Shown here piece after piece: positions 1-8,045 of a stretch of DNA of 16,734 nucleotides. The notes beneath the pieces were generated by a model. It saw only the letters and a program-made list of their open reading frames with translations. It had not been told where the DNA came from and did no database searches. Each line of letters opens with the position of its first letter. Position 1 is the first letter of the stretch. Position numbers and translations under genes: made by a program. Origin of the DNA: Kiritimatiellales bacterium (GTDB lineage: Bacteria; Verrucomicrobiota; Kiritimatiellia; Kiritimatiellales; Pontiellaceae); the NCBI GenBank assembly GCA_021734595.1, contig JAIPIO010000044.1, forward strand, positions 1-16,734, read 5' to 3'.

Positions 1-16
1 CCACAGCATTGTTTAA

Positions 17-29
17 CGCCGGAACGGCG
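17..29 (-). terminator. possible weak hairpin terminator after the phosphoesterase gene
   Basis: A perfect 5-bp GC stem (CGCCG/CGGCG) with a 3-base loop lies 10 bases past the stop of the minus-strand phosphoesterase gene. On the minus strand it is followed by TTAAACAAT, which is only a weak U-tract. It may be an intrinsic terminator of the two-gene minus operon, but the poor T-run leaves this uncertain. Confidence 0.3.
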
Positions 30-38
30 CACTGATTC

Positions 39-761
39 TCAACGCCCCCGTTCGAGCCGCAGCGCATTGCGGAACGGAAGACCGGCATCCCGTATTTTCA
101 ACTGAGTTGTTTCAATATCGTACTTGATGCGGTGCATCGAGATTGTGCGCGCCTCCAGATCATAAATCACATAGGCGGTGAGCGGATTATGGTCACGCGG
201 TTGCCCGACGCTGCCCACATTTATCAGATACTGTAATCCCGGCTGAATACGCAGCTCATCGTAGAAACCTTTTTCGATCGTCCGCCCCTTGATAAATGCC
301 AGCGGAACATGGGTATGGCCGAAGAAGCAGATCTGGCTGAACTGGTTCCGGAAACTGTCATCCGCGGCTTTGCTCTTGAGGATATAACTCCAGCGATGCG
401 GATTGTTCAGGGAACTGTGCACCAGCGTGAAATCCTCTACATCGGCGATCACCGGTAGCCGCCTCAGGAATTTCCGGTCCAGTGACGACAGGGCTTTACG
501 GGTCCACCAAATGCTGCGCTGGGCATTGGGTGTGAACAGTTCCATATCTTCGTTGCAGCTGGCATAGTAGTCGTGGTTGCCCTGCACGACCGTGCAGTCC
601 AACTCCCGGATTTTATTCAGGCAGGCCTTGGGATCGGCGTTGTAGCCAACCACATCACCCACACTGGCATAGTGGGTGACACCCCGTGCCTCGGCATCCT
701 GCAGCACCGCCTGCAGCGCCTCGAGGTTGGCGTGAATATCCCCTAAAATTGCATATTTCAT
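39..761 (-). CDS. YfcE/MJ0936-like metallophosphoesterase
   Basis: A cytosolic calcineurin-like phosphoesterase of 240 residues, within the usual size range of the small YfcE/MJ0936-like group. Two-metal motifs are visible in order: GDIHAN (residues 7-12), GDVVGYN (about 35-41), GNHDYY (about 61-66), a central HSS, GHTHVP near 148, and NVGSVGQPRD near 181, which is typical of this subgroup. The family hydrolyses phosphodiesters or phosphomonoesters and the true substrate cannot be read from sequence. The ATG at 761-759 overlaps the stop of the upstream acylphosphatase gene as ATGA, so the two are probably translationally coupled. There is no signal peptide. The fold assignment is secure, the biological role is not. 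Confidence 0.9.
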   Translation of the reverse strand: MKYAILGDIHANLEALQAVLQDAEARGVTHYASVGDVVGYNADPKACLNKIRELDCTVVQGNHDYYASCNEDMELFTPNAQRSIWWTRKALSSLDRKFLRRLPVIADVEDFTLVHSSLNNPHRWSYILKSKAADDSFRNQFSQICFFGHTHVPLAFIKGRTIEKGFYDELRIQPGLQYLINVGSVGQPRDHNPLTAYVIYDLEARTISMHRIKYDIETTQLKIRDAGLPFRNALRLERGR

Positions 762-1051
762 AAAAAAGAAATCCCGAACGTTTCAAATTCACCGGTGGCG
801 GGCAGCCATGTCACCTTTTCGCTACTAATATGACGTCCCGCAGAGGAATTTCGGACACCGTTGAGAAAATTGATCAATTCATCCTGCTCGCCTTCCGCCA
901 CCAGCTCCACGTCGCCGTCGAAGCAGTTACGGACAAATCCAGTCACCTGGTAGTGCTCGGCGGTATGCCGGGTGGTGTAGCGGAATCCCACGCCCTGAAC
1001 CCTGCCGGAAAACAGAACGCGCATCCGTTTCGCATGATCCTTACTCATCAT
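758..1051 (-). CDS. acyP: acylphosphatase
   Basis: A small cytosolic enzyme of 97 residues that hydrolyses acyl phosphates such as acetyl or carbamoyl phosphate. The family signature GRVQGVGFRYTT occupies residues 16-27, with the phosphate-binding arginine at R24. The second signature, GFVRNCFDGDVELVAEG, starts near residue 38, with the catalytic asparagine at N42. Two consecutive ATG codons (1051 and 1048) could both start it, and no strong Shine-Dalgarno is visible. Its stop overlaps the start of the phosphoesterase gene by four bases. It is divergent from the sulfatase gene and shares the 1052-1302 intergenic region, which carries a palindrome array. Confidence 0.93.
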   Translation of the reverse strand: MMSKDHAKRMRVLFSGRVQGVGFRYTTRHTAEHYQVTGFVRNCFDGDVELVAEGEQDELINFLNGVRNSSAGRHISSEKVTWLPATGEFETFGISFL

Positions 1052-1088
1052 GCATTGTTTATAACGAAAATGTTCCGAGCACGCAAAC

Positions 1089-1188
1089 TTCCAATGGTTG
1101 GAAACATAACACGGGAACTATCCATCCTTTGAAAGAACCTATGTTGAACGTTCCAACCATTGGAAACTGTTTTCCGGGAGTTGGAAAA
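1089..1188. repeat. array 1 of 15-bp palindromes, TTCCAA-N3-TTGGAA type
   Basis: Four copies lie in the divergent intergenic region. Copies at 1089-1103 and 1151-1165 match TTCCAANNNTTGGAA exactly. The copy at 1172-1186 matches 10 of the 12 fixed bases and its palindrome extends to TTTTCC/GGAAAA. The copy at 1120-1134 is degenerate (9 of 12). The centres are at 1096, 1127, 1158 and 1179, giving spacings of 31, 31 and 21 bp, or about 3, 3 and 2 turns of B-DNA. This placement on one face of the helix suggests cooperative binding by a dimeric DNA-binding protein. That function is inference. Confidence 0.75.
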
Positions 1189-1200
1189 GGATCACTAATC

Positions 1201-1230
1201 CTGAACGGAATATGCTGAACGGAATATGCT
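1201..1230. repeat. 14-bp tandem duplication upstream of the sulfatase gene
   Basis: The unit CTGAACGGAATATG occurs twice head to tail (1201-1214 and 1215-1228), followed by the first two bases of a third copy. It lies between palindrome array 1 and the sulfatase start. It may be a recent slippage duplication or a duplicated binding site. No inverted symmetry is evident. Confidence 0.8.
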
Positions 1231-1302
1231 TGAGCGATTGTATGCAGTACATAGACTGTTCTGTTACAAGCGACTGCAATGCAAAGGCGATAAGTTGATG
1301 TT

Positions 1303-4300
1303 ATGAAAATGATCCGGTTCATTTTTCTGATTTGGGGGACTGCGGTTCTGACCGCCCGTTCGGTGGTGGTGTTTAATGCAGATTTTAATGCATCGCCGGT
1401 GAGCGCATACACCAACGGGGGTAGCGCATCGCACGCGGATATTGCGGCGGGCACCAGCGTCGGCAGCTGGGGCGGTCTGCCGGACGATGAAATCTACATT
1501 TACCAAAACACGTCCGGTGATGATCATGCCCTGCTGGTTGACGGTACGTGCTATCATAGTGATGGCTACAACCTGACTCTGGCGCTCACCCTCAACTTCA
1601 CGAACAACCTTCAGCTTACCGACGCCTCGTTCAGTCTGGGCTTCAAGAATTTACGGGCGACACCGACCGGAAAGAATTTTCAAATACTTGGATACGATCA
1701 TCTCGACAAGACGGTTTTCCAGTATCAGCTGAGCTGCGACACCACCACAACCGGCCTTCTCAGACGCGTTATGGTATGGGATGCCGGGATTCAGGATTAT
1801 GTGCCGTATGCCGGTGGCGCAGATGGCGAGCTTCCCCGTCAGTTTATACAGAATGATACAACGATTGTTCCGTTTGTATACGATGCCGCATTCGGCCATG
1901 TGGATATTGCCGTGGATATGACCGCAACGGGCTATACCCTCATGCTGGTTGACGGTGCCACCACCAACTGGATCACGCCCGAAATCGTTTTTTCAGATCC
2001 AGCGGCCACTAACCTGGCGTATGTAAAGATTCTCGGAAACAACGGAAATCCGGATGCCAAGGCCGGTTCGTATTTCGATAACCTGCGCGCAGAGGGGTTG
2101 GTCACCAATATCGTTGATTATTATAAATTTCCCGCCACGGCCACTGCCTCGGTTTATCAGGATGGAAGTGTAAACGAAAGCACGCTGACAAACATTTCCA
2201 TCATGCGTGTTGGGTATGTGCCGGCCTCCTCCAACGCCTTCTCAGCAGTCGCCAGTTTTGACATGCAGGAGGTGCAAGCCGCACTCGGTGATTTAGAACT
2301 GGTTTTCGATGCGGTCTGTTCGCTGACAGGATCGGCCTTGCAGGATTCAGCCAATGTCGGTGGCGGCGTGGGGTTGGATATGTATTTCCTCGGGTTTTAT
2401 AATGAGCCATCACCGGCGGACGCCAACTCGCCCGCCGCCGCCTTCCATTATGTTGGAGAGCACGATACCAACTACCTCAGAATCACTGACCATGCAACCG
2501 ATAAGTCCGCGTTCACGGTCGACGGCACCAATACATCCTATACCAGCCCGAACCTGATTTATGCCTTCCGCACCTACAATCCGTCCATCCACGGTCGCTA
2601 CGCCCATTTCAGGATCAGTGCTGATTCACCGATCACCCCGACCGGCGGCGGCATTGACCGGGGCTTTGATTTTTATTCGGCCACCGGTGCTTCACCGCCG
2701 AAACTCATATTCTCGACCAAGGCGGAATATCTCAACATGCCGCCGGATGATGGGGTCGGCAACGAAAGCCTGATGCAGACCGGCAAGCTTCCCGATTCGG
2801 CCACCGGCGTGAATTTTGTGATGATCTATATCGACGACCTGAAGCCGATCGTCGGGTATGAAAGCGAGGACGCAAAAAACTTTCTCCAGCGCATTTATCC
2901 GGATCCGGCCAAGCGGGCCCAGATGTCCGATTTGCTGACCCCGAATATGAACCGGCTCGCCGATGAGGGTGTCGCCTTTATGCGGGCCTACTGCCCGTCG
3001 ACGGTATGCTGTCCGTCGCGAACCGCCGTGATGAGCGGCTATCGCCCGCATGTGTCGGGGGTCTACGGAAACTATAATTATGATACAACCCCCCCGGCGG
3101 AAATTCCCCTGAAGGTTTTCCGCGAGTCGCATTACCCGTGGCTCAATGGTGTGATCACCATGACGCAGAACCTAGTGTTGCAGGGCTACTATGCGGCGGG
3201 CTCCGGAAAAATCTATCACAATAGCGTGAGCCGTTATGAAACCGTGGGTGGTAAAAAGATTCTGGAACATGACCAGGCCGATATCCGCTTTTCGTGGAAC
3301 CAGTGGCTCAACAGCTACACGCTCCCGGAATATGAGTTGAGAACGGGTCATGACGTTTCCTATTACGCGCCGGTGGATTCAGAATATTCCATTCCCGGCA
3401 CCGATTATATTTTTGGTAAACATGCCGGTGACTTCGAAGCGCAGAGTGATTACCGCCGCGCCGACTTTACAGCCAGGCTGTTGGAGCAGGGGAGCGTCAC
3501 TTATAATGACAGTATAGCCGGGCGTGACAAAACCTTCACGCTGCCAGAAGGGAAACCGTTCTTCCTTGCCTGCGGAATTTTCAGGCCGCACCTGCCATTT
3601 TATACCACCTCCGATAATTTTGCCGGTATTGACCTCGAGGATATTGCGGTGGACATGGACTTCTACGACGAAATTCTTGCCGACGGGGATGATCTGCAGG
3701 GCACCGCACTCACCTGGTATGACAACGGGGCTATGCAGGATCTGTTCGACCATGCAGTCGTAACAAACGACACCGATGGTGACGGGTTGGTCGATTCCGA
3801 TGAAAACGGCGATGGATTCACCGATACGAATGATGAAGTCAAGCTATGGGCGTGGAAAACCATCATCCAGCACTATCTGGCCTGCGTGCGTCATGCGGAC
3901 CGTTGTGTCGGGCGCGTGCTGGAGGGCATTGATAATAGCGGTCACGCAGATGACACCGTCGTAATTTTAATCAGCGATCATGGCTGGTTTTTCGGCGAAA
4001 AGAACCGGCTGAGCAAAACACGTCTATGGGACGAGGTTTGTCAGATTCCGATGATCATCAAGGATCCGACGCGGCCGCAAAGCGCAGGGAAACGCTGCTA
4101 CCGCACCGTGTCGCAACACGACCTCTATCGGACCCTCGCGTCGCTGGCCGGGGTCGGTGCGCCGCCTCATGCGGCGGGGCGCGACATCAAGCCGCTGCTG
4201 GACGATCCTGTCACGCCGTGGAACATTCCGGCACTGACAACCTATAATGAAGGAAACCACTCCATTCGCACCGAGGAATACCGGTATATTCAGTATGGTT

Positions 4301-4884
4301 TTAAAGAAGGAATTCCCAGCGATCCTGCCGACCCTGGCGAACTCTATGACGACGATGTTGATCCGGAAGAGTTCAACAACCTGATCAACGATCCTTCTTA
4401 TACCGCCGTTCGGTTGGATCTGAATAGTAAACTGGAAACCGCTTTGAACGAAGAAACCTTTGCCGGTGAAAGAAAGGCGACACCGAAAAACTGGAGACAC
4501 GGCTATTTCGGTAGTGCGAAAGGTGCTGGAGAGAGTACCGACACGGGCGACCCGGACAGCGATCTGATTCCCAACTATGCCGAGTATCTCTTTTTCACCG
4601 ATCCGCTGGCGGCAGACACGCCGGTCAGACCAACCATGACCATCTCCAATTCCGCAGCAACGCTGGAATTCCGGTCCCGCTCCGACACCGGTACATATGA
4701 ATTCCATCTGGAATACAATGACGACCTGATGCACCTGCTCAACTGGACACCCGTCTGGAGCCTGGCACCCGGCGGCACCCCTACGGATGTCATTGAAACG
4801 GATTCCAGCGGCAACGTCAGAATCCAGGTATTGGAAAACCTGTCTGGCCAAGGCTTCTACCGCTTCTCGGTGCAGGAGCCTTAA
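1303..4884 (+). CDS. large secreted sulfatase, iduronate-2-sulfatase-like, with beta-sandwich modules
   Basis: An exported enzyme of 1193 residues, about twice the length of a typical bacterial sulfatase. It probably removes sulfate esters from polysaccharides. A signal peptide spans about residues 1-20. Residues about 22-480 look like two beta-rich concanavalin/LamG-like modules. The sulfatase domain starts near 505 with metal ligands D511 and D512 (MIYIDDLKP). The maturation motif CCPSR begins at C569, the expected formylglycine precursor, and is followed by TAVMSGYRP. PFFLACGIFRPHLPF resembles the iduronate-2-sulfatase group, and the late DHG motif gives D892 and H893. An Asp/Asn/Gly-rich, EF-hand-like insert (D823-E845) sits inside the catalytic domain. 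The tail from about 1070 includes a second Asp-rich motif and a small beta domain. The cysteine-type motif implies maturation by anSME or FGE encoded elsewhere. The Shine-Dalgarno is weak, and ATG 1309 is an alternative start. Confidence 0.92.
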   Translation: MKMIRFIFLIWGTAVLTARSVVVFNADFNASPVSAYTNGGSASHADIAAGTSVGSWGGLPDDEIYIYQNTSGDDHALLVDGTCYHSDGYNLTLALTLNFTNNLQLTDASFSLGFKNLRATPTGKNFQILGYDHLDKTVFQYQLSCDTTTTGLLRRVMVWDAGIQDYVPYAGGADGELPRQFIQNDTTIVPFVYDAAFGHVDIAVDMTATGYTLMLVDGATTNWITPEIVFSDPAATNLAYVKILGNNGNPDAKAGSYFDNLRAEGLVTNIVDYYKFPATATASVYQDGSVNESTLTNISIMRVGYVPASSNAFSAVASFDMQEVQAALGDLELVFDAVCSLTGSALQDSANVGGGVGLDMYFLGFYNEPSPADANSPAAAFHYVGEHDTNYLRITDHATDKSAFTVDGTNTSYTSPNLIYAFRTYNPSIHGRYAHFRISADSPITPTGGGIDRGFDFYSATGASPPKLIFSTKAEYLNMPPDDGVGNESLMQTGKLPDSATGVNFVMIYIDDLKPIVGYESEDAKNFLQRIYPDPAKRAQMSDLLTPNMNRLADEGVAFMRAYCPSTVCCPSRTAVMSGYRPHVSGVYGNYNYDTTPPAEIPLKVFRESHYPWLNGVITMTQNLVLQGYYAAGSGKIYHNSVSRYETVGGKKILEHDQADIRFSWNQWLNSYTLPEYELRTGHDVSYYAPVDSEYSIPGTDYIFGKHAGDFEAQSDYRRADFTARLLEQGSVTYNDSIAGRDKTFTLPEGKPFFLACGIFRPHLPFYTTSDNFAGIDLEDIAVDMDFYDEILADGDDLQGTALTWYDNGAMQDLFDHAVVTNDTDGDGLVDSDENGDGFTDTNDEVKLWAWKTIIQHYLACVRHADRCVGRVLEGIDNSGHADDTVVILISDHGWFFGEKNRLSKTRLWDEVCQIPMIIKDPTRPQSAGKRCYRTVSQHDLYRTLASLAGVGAPPHAAGRDIKPLLDDPVTPWNIPALTTYNEGNHSIRTEEYRYIQYGFKEGIPSDPADPGELYDDDVDPEEFNNLINDPSYTAVRLDLNSKLETALNEETFAGERKATPKNWRHGYFGSAKGAGESTDTGDPDSDLIPNYAEYLFFTDPLAADTPVRPTMTISNSAATLEFRSRSDTGTYEFHLEYNDDLMHLLNWTPVWSLAPGGTPTDVIETDSSGNVRIQVLENLSGQGFYRFSVQEP

Positions 4885-4908
4885 TTACGGCTTAAAAGGT
4901 TAAAGAGA

Positions 4909-4996
<88 letters not shown>

Positions 4997-5012
4997 GTTT
5001 GAAGTGGCGCAA

Positions 5013-5040
5013 TGTATAAATATGACTCGGGTTTAGGCAA
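5013..5040 (-). promoter_or_regulatory. probable promoter of tRNA-Ser
   Basis: On the minus strand, a TTGCCT box (5040-5035) and a TATACA box (5018-5013) are separated by 16 bases. The tRNA 5' end follows 16 bases after the TATACA box. This fits a sigma70-type promoter driving the tRNA with a short 5' leader. The call rests on consensus similarity only. Confidence 0.5.
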
Positions 5041-5175
5041 GGCCTAATTGTACTAATCAGGAAATCTCCGCCAATTCTTTTTCCCGCTATTCACTCGAAC
5101 CGGTTTCGGCAGTTGTCTATTATCTCTTGTATAGGACGTCTTGTATTCAACGGAAGGCAAACGAAAGGAACGATT

Positions 5176-6081
5176 ATGAAACGGTTTTTGGTTTTGGTGA
5201 TTATCGGGATGGTCATTTCTCCGGCAGTTGCGCAGGCACAGAAGAAAAAAAGCAAGAAACCCGAGGCCCCGTTCAGTTGGGTGAACCCGCTTCCGGCAAA
5301 CAAGAGCTATCCCGGTCTGAAGCACGCGACCTTCAAGAGCCCGTCGATGGGCATTGACGTTGGCTACTGTATCTATCTTCCGCCTAAATATGAAAAGACC
5401 AAAAAGCGTTTCCCCGTGGTCTACTATCTTCACGGTGGCCGACCGGGCAGCGAGCTCAAGAGCATCCGCATGGCGGAGATCTTCCACAAGTACATCAGCG
5501 AAGGTGACATTAAACCGATGATCTATGTGTTTGTGAACGGCGGCAAGGTGAGCCATTACAACATGCCGGATATGGACTCGATGGGCGAAGACGTTTTCGT
5601 GAAGGAGCTGATTCCGCATATTGACAAAACCTACCGCACGGTTGCGGAACGCAAGGGCCGGGGCATCGAAGGCTTTTCGCAGGGCGGGCGAGGAACAACC
5701 CGGATCATGTTTGAATATCCCGAGCTTTTCTGCTCCGCCGCACCTGGGGGATCTGGCTATGCTTCGGAACTGACGGTTTCGGAAAACGACGGATATGAAA
5801 ACCCCAAACTCCGCTTCCAGCCGGGCGCCAACGCCTACGACCGCGCGCGGAAGTACGCGAAGAATCCGAAGCGGCCTCAACTGCCAATCATGATCCATGT
5901 GGGGACTGCGGGATTCAACTATGAAAACAACCTGGCCTACATGAAGTTCCTTGATTCGCTGAAAATTCCATACGAAAAAACCATTGCCAAAGATGTGCCG
6001 CACAGTGCCAGCGGTATCTATGAGAAGGTCGGCCCGGTCATTATGGAATTTCACGAAAAGAACTTTAAGAGTGCGCGGTAG
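5176..6081 (+). CDS. secreted alpha/beta-hydrolase esterase (PF00756-like)
   Basis: An exported serine esterase of 301 residues in the putative-esterase group, which includes feruloyl/acetyl-xylan esterases and esterase D. Residues 1-22 form a signal peptide (ending AVAQAQ), followed by a lysine-rich linker. YYLHGG (83-88) is the oxyanion-hole strand, GFSQGG places the nucleophile at S168, and H276 in PHSASG is the likely catalytic histidine. The substrate may be an acyl group on a plant or algal polysaccharide, which is inference. The ATG at 5176 is chosen because AAAGGAA sits just upstream and the signal peptide begins there; the frame is open further upstream but a start there would disrupt the signal peptide. 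It is the first gene of a three-gene operon, 9 bases from the next start. Confidence 0.87.
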   Translation: MKRFLVLVIIGMVISPAVAQAQKKKSKKPEAPFSWVNPLPANKSYPGLKHATFKSPSMGIDVGYCIYLPPKYEKTKKRFPVVYYLHGGRPGSELKSIRMAEIFHKYISEGDIKPMIYVFVNGGKVSHYNMPDMDSMGEDVFVKELIPHIDKTYRTVAERKGRGIEGFSQGGRGTTRIMFEYPELFCSAAPGGSGYASELTVSENDGYENPKLRFQPGANAYDRARKYAKNPKRPQLPIMIHVGTAGFNYENNLAYMKFLDSLKIPYEKTIAKDVPHSASGIYEKVGPVIMEFHEKNFKSAR

Positions 6082-6090
6082 GCCGGGATC

Positions 6091-6852
6091 ATGAAAATTG
6101 TTTGGCCAGAAGTGCGCGGCATGAGCCATCCGATACCGTTGGACTCTATTGTTTTTCCTGTGCCCCCGCGGATTCTCGTCATGGCGCCGCACCCGGACGA
6201 CTTCGATGCAGCCGGGGTGACGATGAAGTTTTTCCACAAGCTGGGCAGCGAAATCAGTCTGTCCGTGGTACGGACCGGCGGCGGGGTGGAGGAGTCGTAC
6301 TGTTCGCCGCCCACACTGGAAAACATGGCGCGCATCCGCGAAGCGGAACAGCGGCGAAGCTGCGCGTTCTTCGGTCTGCCGGCCGAACGGCTGGTTTTCA
6401 TTGATCCCGAGCCCGGTGAAGCGGAACTGCTCGACACGCCTGGAAACCTGGAAAAGCTGGCGGCAGTATTCAACGCCTGCCGCCCGGATCTCGTTTTTCT
6501 GCCGCACCGGAACGACACCAATATCGGGCACCTCAGCGTATATTCCATGTTCCGGAAACTGGCAGTGCAGGCAACGTTTCCGCTGATAGCTTTTCTGGTT
6601 ATCGATCCGAAGACCATTTCCGCCCGAACCGATCTCTACCTGCCGTTTGATCAACAGCAGGCCGACTGGAAAGGCGAGTTGTTACGCTTTCACGACACCC
6701 AGCACCAGCGCAACCTGAACACGCGCGGGCATGGAATCGATGATCGCATCCTGAATGTAAACCGTCAGAATGCGATTAAACTCGGCTTGGATTTGGCATG
6801 CGCCGAGGCATTCGAGCTTGAATTTTACGATGCTACGGAAGGGGCGAACTGA
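6091..6852 (+). CDS. PIG-L family N-acetyl-sugar deacetylase
   Basis: A zinc-dependent LmbE/PIG-L-type deacetylase of 253 residues. The metal motif PHPDD covers residues 33-37 (H34 and D37 as ligands, D36 as base), and a second segment, PHRNDTNIGH, supplies H147. The RIREAEQRRS helix (about 81-90) is also typical. Members remove the acetyl group from N-acetylglucosamine-type conjugates such as GlcNAc-PI, mycothiol or bacillithiol precursors and some glycans. There is no signal peptide, so it is probably cytosolic. ATG 6121 is an alternative start, but 6091 keeps close operon spacing. Its TGA stop overlaps the next ATG by one base (TGATG), indicating coupling. Family call firm, substrate unknown. 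Confidence 0.88.
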   Translation: MKIVWPEVRGMSHPIPLDSIVFPVPPRILVMAPHPDDFDAAGVTMKFFHKLGSEISLSVVRTGGGVEESYCSPPTLENMARIREAEQRRSCAFFGLPAERLVFIDPEPGEAELLDTPGNLEKLAAVFNACRPDLVFLPHRNDTNIGHLSVYSMFRKLAVQATFPLIAFLVIDPKTISARTDLYLPFDQQQADWKGELLRFHDTQHQRNLNTRGHGIDDRILNVNRQNAIKLGLDLACAEAFELEFYDATEGAN

Positions 6853-7817
6853 TGCCGCACGCAATAAAACCGGCGATGATGTTTTCTTTGTTGGTTGCCT
6901 TGGCTGCGTCCGTTTGTGCGTCGCCGGAAAAAACATTCCAAGCATTGGAAACCTACCTGGAAAAAACAGCGGTCTATACCGGCGGCACGGCAGCAGTGCC
7001 AGTGCCGGCAGAAGTCTTCAAACGCCGCGACCCCGAAACCAAGTTCGGCAGTTTCGTATATTCGATCAACCGCAGGAGCGGCAAGCTGTTGAGCCCCGGG
7101 CAGGCGAAGGCCATGGATGCGGTGATTGAAAAGCACAAGGCGGATAAAAACCGCTATCACGATGAGCGCAACAGCGTACGCTGCCGTTTTTTGGTCTGTA
7201 TGTGGGAATATGCCGGTGCTTCGAACTCCAAAGCGAAATTGAAGCGCAAGGAACTGGAACAATGGTTTGAACTGTGGATGGCGTGGCGCCTACAGGAGAA
7301 CATGGTGTCGTACCACTTTGCCGCGGACGCGTGGAATGTTCTCGATGCGGAACAGCGGCAAAAGCTCCTGGCAGGGGAGTGGGATGAATACGTTAAGAAA
7401 AACACGGGACATACCCGCCTCTACCGGGCCGACAAGCTGGTGCGGCAGGCGCTGGGTGCGCCGAAAGACAAAGGCCGGTTTGAGAATGTTTCCAATGATT
7501 GGAAACCGAAGTTTGACGCTGCACGCGAAGGATTCATGGAGCATGAAGTCCGCGAACGCCGCATCATGTTTTCGCAGGATCTGATCGATGAGCAGATGAT
7601 TGCCGGTGCATGGCAGGAACAGGTGCCCGTCTGGCACAAAATGTTCATGACGGAGTGCGATGCGGTCCGTGATTTATGCCAATCATCCTATTCCATGAAA
7701 GATTCAGCCATAAAGGCCAAGCTTGAAAAGACCATCGCCGACATAAACCGTCAGATGCTGGAAAAATACCAAGCGGCCGGCGAGCTGCACAACCTGCCGG
7801 GCGTGTCTGGCCCGTAA
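6852..7817 (+). CDS. exported helical protein of unknown function
   Basis: I do not recognise this 321-residue protein. It has a signal peptide (about residues 1-23, hydrophobic FSLLVALAASV, likely cleavage near CAS-P) and no lipobox, so it is probably periplasmic or secreted. The mature part is rich in charged residues and predicted mainly helical, with several Trp/Tyr-containing segments such as EQWFELWMAWRL and a VLDAEQRQKLLAG stretch resembling LTxxQ-type helical periplasmic proteins. No catalytic motif is apparent. Translation is coupled to the deacetylase gene by the TGATG junction, so it probably acts with the esterase and deacetylase. The gene contains two exact copies of the TTCCAA-N3-TTGGAA palindrome. 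Confidence 0.8.
   Translation: MPHAIKPAMMFSLLVALAASVCASPEKTFQALETYLEKTAVYTGGTAAVPVPAEVFKRRDPETKFGSFVYSINRRSGKLLSPGQAKAMDAVIEKHKADKNRYHDERNSVRCRFLVCMWEYAGASNSKAKLKRKELEQWFELWMAWRLQENMVSYHFAADAWNVLDAEQRQKLLAGEWDEYVKKNTGHTRLYRADKLVRQALGAPKDKGRFENVSNDWKPKFDAAREGFMEHEVRERRIMFSQDLIDEQMIAGAWQEQVPVWHKMFMTECDAVRDLCQSSYSMKDSAIKAKLEKTIADINRQMLEKYQAAGELHNLPGVSGP
6936..6950. repeat. exact TTCCAA-N3-TTGGAA palindrome inside a coding region
   Basis: A perfect copy of the motif found in the intergenic arrays (spacer GCA) lies 84 bases into the unknown exported-protein gene, encoding residues just after its signal peptide. Confidence 0.7.
7490..7504. repeat. second exact TTCCAA-N3-TTGGAA palindrome inside the same gene
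   Basis: A perfect copy (spacer TGA), extended to 17 bp as TTTCCAA...TTGGAAA, lies in the middle of the unknown exported-protein gene, encoding part of NVSNDWKP. Confidence 0.7.
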
Positions 7818-7832
7818 ATGTCCCGACACCAT

Positions 7833-7899
7833 TTCCAATGTCTGGAAACATGGAAGGCGGTATTTTTAAAGACTGGAAAGTAATTTACAAGTGCTGGAA
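7833..7899. repeat. array 2 of TTCCAA-N3-TTGGAA-type palindromes
   Basis: Three copies follow the stop of the unknown exported-protein gene: 7833-7847 (11 of 12 fixed bases), 7864-7878 (9 of 12) and 7885-7899 (10 of 12). The centres are at 7840, 7871 and 7892. The spacings are 31 and 21 bp, repeating the last two spacings of array 1. The preserved spacing supports the two weaker copies as genuine sites. The array lies about 120 bp upstream of the gbsR-like promoter. Confidence 0.65.
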
Positions 7900-8007
7900 T
7901 ATTTTCCGCCTGACGCATAGTCGATTATTTTGCAAAACCCCATTGTTTGCAGTGCATCCAAGCTAAAACCCGAGAAATACTCGTGGCGAATAATTGTTTG
8001 ATTGGGG

Positions 8008-8043
8008 TTGCACCGCGCCACATTGTTCAGTATAAATTGAACA
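8008..8043 (+). promoter_or_regulatory. sigma70-type promoter with inverted-repeat operator for the GbsR-like gene
   Basis: TTGCAC (8008-8013) and TATAAA (8031-8036) are separated by the optimal 17 bases. The -10 box lies in the 8-base spacer of a perfect inverted repeat, TGTTCA (8024-8029) and TGAACA (8038-8043). A dimeric regulator bound there would block RNA polymerase, which suggests autorepression by the GbsR-like protein. Transcription would begin around 8042-8046, at or next to ATG 8046, giving a leaderless or very short leader. Promoter and operator are inferred from sequence alone. Confidence 0.6.
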
Positions 8044-8045
8044 CT

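Noticed and set aside
1089..1188. CRISPR array
   Set aside because: The repeats are 15-bp palindromes with only 6-16 bases between them, degenerate copies and no leader or cas genes. Regular spacing reflects helical phasing rather than spacer length.
1230..1257. promoter of the sulfatase (TTGAGC-16-TAGACT)
   Set aside because: Each box matches only 4 of 6 consensus bases and other equally poor pairs exist in the same region, so it is not reported as a feature.
5053..6654. 533-residue antisense open frame across the esterase and deacetylase genes
   Set aside because: It runs against two genes with clear catalytic motifs, has a His/Arg/Phe-rich composition, and matches no family I know.
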